Shown piece by piece: positions 1 to 4,491 of a stretch of DNA of 7,826 nt. The stretch is from Chloroflexota bacterium (lineage in GTDB: Bacteria; Chloroflexota; Anaerolineae; J102): contig JAADFV010000086.1 of the NCBI GenBank assembly GCA_013152695.1, positions 1-7,826 on the forward strand, written 5' to 3'. Position numbers and translations under genes: made by a program. Positions within the stretch are counted from its first letter, which is position 1; every line of letters begins with the position of its first letter. Below the pieces are notes generated by a model. That model searched no databases and was not told where the DNA came from. It saw nothing but the letters and a program-made list of their open reading frames with translations.

Positions 1-581
1 ACTGTAACGGTCCAATTCTGGCGCCGTAATGCTGTCTGCAGGCGCTGCAGAACAGGAAGGTCGATGCGGAGATCGTGTAAATCCCATTGCTGGGCCAGGG
101 CATCCTGTAAACGCCCCCAATCCCCGCGATGCTCACCCAAGCGAGCTTCCTCGACCACAACATAAAACTGGCGAATGGTGGGATCGATCTCGATCAGGCG
201 CGTGGTGGCAGATTTACGGACAATCTGCTTGTGAGAGCGGCTCTCTTCGGGCACGAAAACCAGGACATCGCCGTAAACGCGGGCTCCGCAAGCAAGACGC
301 ACATCACTTTCCCCAAATTGCTCGAGCCAGACCTGCTCTTCTGCGCTGGCAGGGGATAGGTGCTGTGAGCTAGAATGAATCCCGTGTTTGCTAAAATCGC
401 CTTCTTCGATGCGGACTTTGCATTTACCACAGGTAAGGCGGCCGCCACAAATACTCTCGATTTCGACACCGATCTGGCGAGCAGCATCCAGAAGGGTCGT
501 GCCTGCTTCGACATGCGCCCGCCGCCCTGAGGGCATGAAGATAACGAAAGGCCGTGTCGGTGGGGTGGTAGACGATGTCAT
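1..581 (-). CDS. RACo/ASKHA-type [2Fe-2S] ferredoxin-domain protein, N-terminal 193 residues (partial)
   Basis: The minus-strand frame is open from an ATG at 581 to the left window edge, so the C-terminus is missing. Residues about 10-112 form a plant-type [2Fe-2S] ferredoxin domain with a CGGRLTCGKC cluster motif (Cys45, Cys51, Cys54) and the fourth ligand Cys98 in 'RLACGA'. Residues about 113-193 then read like the linker region of RACo-type proteins (reductive activators of corrinoid enzymes, DUF4445/ASKHA family), which use a low-potential electron plus ATP to reduce inactive Co(II) corrinoid proteins to Co(I). The beginning 'FVIFMPSGRRAHVEAGTTLLDAAR' pattern, split here as PSGRR then GTTLLDAAR, fits the usual N-terminus of that family and supports ATG 581 over Met16. 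No clear Shine-Dalgarno sequence is visible. The ferredoxin fold is secure. The RACo assignment is an inference because the ATP-binding ASKHA half lies outside the window. Confidence 0.82.
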   Translation of the reverse strand, partial: MTSSTTPPTRPFVIFMPSGRRAHVEAGTTLLDAARQIGVEIESICGGRLTCGKCKVRIEEGDFSKHGIHSSSQHLSPASAEEQVWLEQFGESDVRLACGARVYGDVLVFVPEESRSHKQIVRKSATTRLIEIDPTIRQFYVVVEEARLGEHRGDWGRLQDALAQQWDLHDLRIDLPVLQRLQTALRRQNWTVT

Positions 582-605
582 GGAATGTGCCGAGGCAAGA
601 GACAG

Positions 606-633
606 CAAAAACCCAGCCCGCGGTGGAGCTGGG
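606..633 (-). terminator. Rho-independent terminator-like hairpin after the small acidic-tailed gene
   Basis: Read on the minus strand, CCCAGC (633-628) pairs with GCTGGG (617-612) around a 10-nt loop and is followed directly by TTTTT (611-607). This is the classic GC stem plus U-run form. It lies 33 nt after the stop of the 666-1055 gene and 25 nt before the ATG of the ferredoxin-domain gene, so it could end the first transcript or act as a partial read-through element between two cotranscribed genes. Confidence 0.65.
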
Positions 634-665
634 CATTCCGACAAGGACAAGGTTCTGGCGAGAGA

Positions 666-1055
666 CTATTCTTCACTCTCAGGGATCTCGGCATCCTCGA
701 GTGTTTCTTCTTCCTCTTCCTCTTCGACTTCCGTTTCTTCTTCCTCTTGAGGATACAGTTCTTTAAGCTTCTCCACGGTCTGTTGCCAATCGATATCGGC
801 ATATTGCGCCTCAACCGTGGCGACAACGGCTTCGGCGATCTCGCTCAGCTCTCCCTCGGATTCGAAGTCAATGGCGTCGCTCCAGTGAAAGCCGGAGGCA
901 TACTCATCAGAGCCGGTGAGACCCGCTTCCATCGCCGCGGCATCGATAGCATTGAGGTAATGCTGGGAGAGGGGCATGCTAATGCGTTCGCCCTGATCAC
1001 GAACACGGATTTGAGCGGGAATGTCGTGCCAGAAAAGAATTTGATAGGTGGCCAT
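666..1055 (-). CDS. Small protein of the 'virulence factor' type (PF13769-like) with glutamate-rich tail
   Basis: The 129-residue protein starts at ATG 1055 with an SD-like GAGG about 9 nt upstream. Residues 1-100 are a compact globular region opening with 'ATYQILFWHDIPAQIRV', which matches my memory of the short family annotated 'virulence factor' (PF13769). That name has no demonstrated meaning in environmental bacteria. Residues 104-129 are almost purely acidic, with runs of 4 and 7 Glu, and are encoded by a (TTC/CTC)-rich stretch at 666-750. No signal peptide, membrane segment or catalytic motif is visible. It precedes the RACo-type ferredoxin gene on the same strand. I recall members of this family in corrinoid/methyltransferase (C1) gene clusters, which would fit that neighbour. 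Its biochemical function is unknown. The gene call is strong; the family assignment is moderate. Confidence 0.8.
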   Translation of the reverse strand: MATYQILFWHDIPAQIRVRDQGERISMPLSQHYLNAIDAAAMEAGLTGSDEYASGFHWSDAIDFESEGELSEIAEAVVATVEAQYADIDWQQTVEKLKELYPQEEEETEVEEEEEEETLEDAEIPESEE

Positions 1056-1104
1056 AAGTCTGCCTCAAAGCGCGGGGAAGATGGGGTGAAATAGTATATT
1101 CCGT

Positions 1105-1133
1105 AAGGTACACGAAAGAAGCAGTGAAGTCAA
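1105..1133 (-). promoter_or_regulatory. Sigma70-type promoter for the 666-1055 gene
   Basis: On the minus strand, TTGACT (1133-1128) and TACCTT (1110-1105) are separated by exactly 17 nt, placing a transcript start about 45 nt before the ATG at 1055. The -35 box matches 5 of 6 consensus positions and the -10 box only 3 of 6. An alternative -10, TATACT, sits at 1098-1093 but lacks a good -35. The placement upstream of an isolated gene start supports the call. Confidence 0.45.
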
Positions 1134-1208
1134 GAACCTGGAAACAAGCCGATCGTAGCACACTCTTAAGCTGGAGACAAAGGGTTTGGTAAGCTTATGC
1201 GCGGACCC

Positions 1209-1646
1209 TCAGGTTGGGTGGTTTGCACGGTTATTCCATCCATCCAAAAAAGGAAGAATGGTTTGAACGATACCCTCGCGAACGGAGCGAAAGACCGCCG
1301 TCACTTCTTCATCGCTACCTTTGGCCAGAGCTGGATCGGGGAAACCCAAATGCACTCGCTCTCCTCGACCTAACCAGACCGGGCAATTTTCGGCGGCATC
1401 ATCGCATACAGTTATCACCACATCGAAAGGTGTGTCGCGAAATTCCGCCACCGATTTGGAACGGCCTTGATGTTGGATACCTATCTCGGCCAAGACCTGG
1501 GTAGCTTTAGGGTGGACGTAGCCCGAAGGTTGGGTGCCGGCCGAGACTGCTTGCCAGATATCATTCAGGCGGTCATTGACGATGGCTTCGGCCATCTGAG
1601 AGCGGCAGGAGTTGCCGGTGCATAAAAATAAGACTTGAAGTTTCAC
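1209..1646 (-). CDS. arsC: Arsenate reductase, thioredoxin-coupled (LMW protein phosphatase fold)
   Basis: This 145-residue protein reduces arsenate to arsenite in the cytoplasm. Residues 9-16 are the phosphatase P-loop CTGNSCRS (a CX5R loop with nucleophile Cys9 and Arg15). Cys81 and Cys88 in 'VCDDAAENCP' match the redox-relay cysteines of the Bacillus/Staphylococcus-type enzyme that passes a disulfide to thioredoxin. The 'FPDP' tract at 102-105 supplies the conserved general-acid Asp104. Length is typical for the family. The start is a GTG at 1646 preceded by AAGGA about 8 nt upstream; no other start fits the P-loop position. The gene follows arsR by 21 nt in the same direction and is probably cotranscribed and de-repressed by arsenic. 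No arsenite pump follows it. A plain tyrosine phosphatase is unlikely because the two extra cysteines are present. Confidence 0.92.
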   Translation of the reverse strand: MKLQVLFLCTGNSCRSQMAEAIVNDRLNDIWQAVSAGTQPSGYVHPKATQVLAEIGIQHQGRSKSVAEFRDTPFDVVITVCDDAAENCPVWLGRGERVHLGFPDPALAKGSDEEVTAVFRSVREGIVQTILPFLDGWNNRANHPT

Positions 1647-1667
1647 ACGTTGCTTCCTTAGCAGGGC

Positions 1668-1994
1668 TTAGCGACACTTTGGGCATTCACAGTCGGATAA
1701 GCGTTGCTGTTTCATCTTGTTGCTATCCACCGGCCCCAGGATACAGTCGAGCCAGGACAATAGCTCAGAGTCGACAATGCTGTAATAGATGTTGAGACCG
1801 CGCCGTTCAGCCTGGAGGACGCCCGCCCGGTGCAAAATCCGTACTTGCTGGGAAATATAGGGCTGTGAACGCCCGAGCTCGACCACGAAGTGACACACAC
1901 ATTGGGGGCCGTAGCGTAAAATATCAAGGATACGCAGGCGCTCGGGATGGGCCAGCAGCTTGAGACGAAGAGCGAAATAATCGTAATCAGTCAT
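1668..1994 (-). CDS. arsR: ArsR-family metalloregulator, arsenic-responsive type
   Basis: This is a winged helix-turn-helix repressor of 108 residues when started at ATG 1994; a TTG at 2009 would add five residues but has no better ribosome site. The HTH covers about residues 39-60 ('SQPYISQQVRILHRAGVL') and the wing about 61-74. The alpha-3 metal site reads 'QCVCHF' (Cys32, Cys34), equivalent to the ELCVCDL site of arsenic-sensing ArsR proteins, with no cysteine at the usual third position. The C-terminus ends in CECPKCR (Cys102, Cys104, Cys107), which could supply extra thiolate ligands. It leads the arsRC unit and is divergent from coaX. By family logic it represses its own promoter until As(III) or Sb(III) binds. 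Confidence 0.9.
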   Translation of the reverse strand: MTDYDYFALRLKLLAHPERLRILDILRYGPQCVCHFVVELGRSQPYISQQVRILHRAGVLQAERRGLNIYYSIVDSELLSWLDCILGPVDSNKMKQQRLSDCECPKCR

Positions 1995-2003
1995 GATTTC
2001 TAT

Positions 2004-2019
2004 ATGCAAAAATTAGCAT
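2004..2019. promoter_or_regulatory. Possible ArsR operator dyad
   Basis: ATGC (2004-2007) and GCAT (2016-2019) form a small inverted repeat separated by 8 AT-rich bases, just upstream of arsR and downstream of its probable promoter. ArsR repressors bind AT-rich dyads in this position, but the arms here are only 4 bp, so this is a candidate only. Confidence 0.25.
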
Positions 2020-2061
2020 GTATCAGTTTACGCCATTTTCTTTGCGCTAGCCATGACATAA

Positions 2062-2070
2062 ATCATACCA
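2062..2070 (-). promoter_or_regulatory. Extended -10 promoter for arsRC
   Basis: On the minus strand, TGGTATGAT carries the TGn extension and a 5-of-6 -10 box (TATGAT, 2067-2062). No good -35 exists at 17 nt, which is common for extended -10 promoters. It would give an arsR leader of about 60 nt containing the ATGC/GCAT dyad. Confidence 0.4.
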
Positions 2071-2113
2071 GAGAGGCGACCAACACTATTCTCTCGCCCC
2101 CTTGCCAGCCTAT

Positions 2114-2142
2114 TAGCCAAACTGTCGAAACCTGGCTACAAT
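2114..2142 (+). promoter_or_regulatory. Sigma70-type promoter for coaX-coaBC
   Basis: TAGCCA (2114-2119, 4 of 6 consensus) and TACAAT (2137-2142, 5 of 6) are separated by 17 nt, with the coaX ATG 41 nt downstream of the -10 box. It lies back to back with the arsR promoter in the 189-bp divergent region. Confidence 0.45.
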
Positions 2143-2183
2143 TACGATACATCCTCTTCACATCTTCTAACCCACACCTCCTC

Positions 2184-2957
2184 ATGTTTCTCGCAATTGA
2201 TGTCGGTAACACCCATACCGTCTTTGGCCTGTACGACGGTAGCATCCTACTTCATGTCTGGCGACTGGCCACCAATGCCCAACGGAGCAGCGACGAGCAT
2301 CGCGCCCTCCTTGCCAGCCTCAGCAGCACGGCCGATATCGCCCTCAAGGGCCATATCGATGCCATTGCCATCGGTTCGGTCGTACCACCCCTGACTCAAA
2401 CCCTGGTGCAGATGTGCCAGACATGGTTCCAGCAAACACCGCTGATTATGCACAGCGATCTGTCTTTGGGTATAGAAATCAGGGTGAAAGAACCCCGGCG
2501 TGTGGGCGCAGATCGGCTCCTCAATGCCGTTGCTGCCCGACACATCTACGGTGCCCCCTGCCTTATCCTTGATTTCGGTACAGCTACCAAATTCGATGTT
2601 ATCGATGCTGATGGTGCTTTTGTGGGTGGAGCCATCGCCCCTGGATTCTATACCGCGGCAACAGCTCTGGTTCAGGGCACGGCGCTGCTCCCCACCATCG
2701 ATCTCAGCCTACCCGCTCAGCCCATTGGTGATGATACTGTTTCCGCCATGCGCGCCGGCATTGTTCTCGGCTACCTTTCTCTGGTCGAAGGCATGGTGCG
2801 GCGCATCCAGACTCAGCTAAACACGACTTCCTGCCCCATTGTTGCCACGGGGGGCGTTGCTCATCTCCTTGCTCCCCACATCCCCCTTCTCACTGAACAC
2901 CATCCCACCCTCACCCTCGAAGGACTCCGTCTCGTCTACGAGAGAAATAACGTATGA
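2184..2957 (+). CDS. coaX: Type III pantothenate kinase
   Basis: This 257-residue protein phosphorylates pantothenate to 4'-phosphopantothenate, the first step of CoA synthesis. It is an ASKHA-fold kinase with the phosphate-1 motif DVGNTHTVFG (residues 6-15), 'GSVVP' near 64, the catalytic 'GADR' (108-111, Asp110), 'DFGTATKFD' (130-138), 'GGAIAPG' (148-154) and adenosine-motif-like 'ATGG' (221-224). Length matches the usual 250-260. ATG 2184 is chosen because DVGNT must lie at the extreme N-terminus; the open frame begins far upstream but that extension reads through arsR and its promoter. No Shine-Dalgarno sequence precedes the ATG: the leader is pyrimidine-rich. The family is known to use a monovalent cation and to be insensitive to CoA feedback. 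It overlaps coaBC by four bases. Confidence 0.94.
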   Translation: MFLAIDVGNTHTVFGLYDGSILLHVWRLATNAQRSSDEHRALLASLSSTADIALKGHIDAIAIGSVVPPLTQTLVQMCQTWFQQTPLIMHSDLSLGIEIRVKEPRRVGADRLLNAVAARHIYGAPCLILDFGTATKFDVIDADGAFVGGAIAPGFYTAATALVQGTALLPTIDLSLPAQPIGDDTVSAMRAGIVLGYLSLVEGMVRRIQTQLNTTSCPIVATGGVAHLLAPHIPLLTEHHPTLTLEGLRLVYERNNV

Positions 2958-4213
2958 GCACCAACACCCTGGCCGATAAACGCATCCTCCTCGGCATCAC
3001 CGGCGGCATCGCTGCCTACAAAGCAGTCGATCTTTGCTCCAAACTCACCCAAAGCGACGCCCAAGTGCAGGTCTTGATGACTCAGTCCGCGCAAAAGTTC
3101 GTTACTGCTTTGACTTTCAGTGCGATCAGTGGCCAATCCACCATTACCGATCTCTGGCAATTGTACCAGGGCGATAAAATCGGCCATGTTACCCTGGCCC
3201 ATGAGGCCGATGCCTTTGTCATTGCCCCACTCACGGCCCATACTCTGGCGCGCCTGGCCCAAGGTTTGGCCGATGATCCGATTACGGCGATAGCTCTGAG
3301 TACACGGGCGCCGCTACTCATCGCTCCAGCCATGGAGAACAACATGTGGGAGCATCCTGCCACACAGGCCAATTTACATATCCTCAAGGAGCGGGGGTGT
3401 ACCGTGGTGGGGCCAGAAGAAGGACGTTTGGCCTCGGGCGCAGTCGGCACCGGCCGTATGTCGGAACCCTTTACCATTGTCGAGCATTTGCGTATCCTCC
3501 TGGCTCGCAACGGGCCTCTTTCAGGATTGCGCCTCACCATTACTGCCGGTGGTACCCGCGAATGGGTGGATCCTGTACGCTTTATGGGTAATCGTGCCAG
3601 TGGTAAAATGGGAGTGGCTCTCGCTCGTGTTGCACGTGACCAGGGAGCCCAGGTCAATCTGATCTACGGGGCAATGACCGTGCCCCCCCCTCTCGGCGTC
3701 AACCAAATCGAGGCCATCCGCGCCGAAGATATGCTCGAGGCAGTACTCGATTTACTGCCAGAAACCGATGTTCTCATCAGCGCCGCTGCCATCGCCGACT
3801 TCCGGCCTGTCACCACTTACGACAGCAAGCTCAAAAAGGATGCAGGCACCAAGATTGTACTTGAGCGCACGCCTGATGTGCTCAAAGCTGTGGCAGCCGC
3901 GCGCCAACAACTGCAAATGCCCAAATTGGTGGTGGGTTTCGCTGCCGAAACCGCCGATTTATTGGAAAATGCTCGCCGTAAATTAGAGGAAAAAAATCTG
4001 GATATGATCGTCCTCAACGATGTCACGGCAAAAGACGCCGGCTTTGCCGTAGACACCAATCGCGTTGCCATCCTTACTCGCGATGGTTCCGTCGAAAAGT
4101 TGCCGCTCCTTGATAAAGAAACCGTTGCTTTCAACATCCTCCACCGCATCCGGGGTTTGCTCGGGGCGCAAAGTATCGGCTGGGCACCGGGCGCAGGGAG
4201 CGTACTCTCGTGA
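2954..4213 (+). CDS. coaBC: Bifunctional phosphopantothenoylcysteine decarboxylase / phosphopantothenate-cysteine ligase
   Basis: This 419-residue fusion catalyses CoA steps 2 and 3: CTP-dependent joining of cysteine to phosphopantothenate (CoaB) and FMN-dependent decarboxylation to phosphopantetheine (CoaC). The CoaC half is residues about 8-185: GITGGIAAYKA (14-24), catalytic His78 in 'GHVTLAHEAD', 'APLTAHTLARLA' (91-102), 'PAMENNMW' (125-132) and 'GRLASGAVGTGRM' (157-169). Two usual catalytic positions differ: the PAMN Asn is Glu128, and the active-site Cys of the family is Ser161. The CoaB half is about 186-405: 'TAGGTREWVDPVRFMGNRASGKMG' spans 197-220 in two blocks, with dimer/nucleotide residues at Asn213, the 'KLKK' lysines at 292-295 and 'FAAET' at 329-333. 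Translation is probably coupled to coaX through ATGA. A tail of about 17 residues follows the conserved end. Confidence 0.94.
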   Translation: MSTNTLADKRILLGITGGIAAYKAVDLCSKLTQSDAQVQVLMTQSAQKFVTALTFSAISGQSTITDLWQLYQGDKIGHVTLAHEADAFVIAPLTAHTLARLAQGLADDPITAIALSTRAPLLIAPAMENNMWEHPATQANLHILKERGCTVVGPEEGRLASGAVGTGRMSEPFTIVEHLRILLARNGPLSGLRLTITAGGTREWVDPVRFMGNRASGKMGVALARVARDQGAQVNLIYGAMTVPPPLGVNQIEAIRAEDMLEAVLDLLPETDVLISAAAIADFRPVTTYDSKLKKDAGTKIVLERTPDVLKAVAAARQQLQMPKLVVGFAAETADLLENARRKLEEKNLDMIVLNDVTAKDAGFAVDTNRVAILTRDGSVEKLPLLDKETVAFNILHRIRGLLGAQSIGWAPGAGSVLS

Positions 4214-4491
4214 GGGCAAAGCTTCTCCGTCCGCATACCATTACTGTGCTGGCGCCGTGCGCCGCGGCCTATCTCGATACACGATCATACGAAGAAAACT
4301 GAAACAAGTTTACCCTGGATCATTAGCGAGCTCTGGGCCCGGATCAACCGTAACTCTTGACCCGCCCTCACGTCATGATCCTTATAAACAGAAACCCTGA
4401 ATACGCGGAATGAGATATTTTGTGTCGGCAGCCCAGTTTCCCCGATAATCCTGCACATTCACTCACTCCCAAGACACTATCGGAGGATCTT
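4214..4491. other. Intergenic spacer without a recognisable gene
   Basis: This 278-bp spacer has no credible coding frame on either strand. It holds a short GC-rich dyad GGCGC/GCGCC (4251-4263) with no T-run, so it is not a convincing coaBC terminator. A possible promoter and the ribosome site of the downstream gene lie toward its right end. Confidence 0.6.
4357..4388 (+). promoter_or_regulatory. Weak candidate promoter for the exported propeller protein
   Basis: TTGACC (4357-4362) is a good -35 box and TATAAA (4383-4388) a good -10 box, but the spacer is 20 nt, longer than the normal 16-19. If used, the 5' leader would be about 100 nt. Confidence 0.25.

Noticed and set aside
194..514. Minus-strand open frame of 106 codons and plus-strand frames over 29-373
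   Set aside because: They overlap the ferredoxin-domain gene, whose frame has the full Cys cluster pattern; the others lack any recognisable motif.
585..1094. Plus-strand open frame of 169 codons
   Set aside because: It is antisense to the 666-1055 gene and gives a phenylalanine/leucine run only because the opposite strand codes poly-Glu.
1214..1504. Plus-strand open frame opposite arsC
   Set aside because: The opposite frame contains the complete arsenate reductase signature.
1947..2183. 79-codon N-terminal extension of coaX
   Set aside because: It runs antisense through arsR and its promoter, and the kinase motif DVGNT must be at the N-terminus; start set at 2184.
3082..3657. Minus-strand open frame of 191 codons inside coaBC
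   Set aside because: Shadow of the well-supported coaBC frame, with a biased Arg/Ala/Ser composition and no motif.
4251..4263. GGCGC/GCGCC dyad as terminator of coaBC
   Set aside because: Only a 5-bp stem and no following T-run.
4065..4400. Plus-strand frame bridging the end of coaBC and the spacer
   Set aside because: Mostly out-of-frame coaBC sequence with low-complexity Ser/Arg content; no ribosome site.
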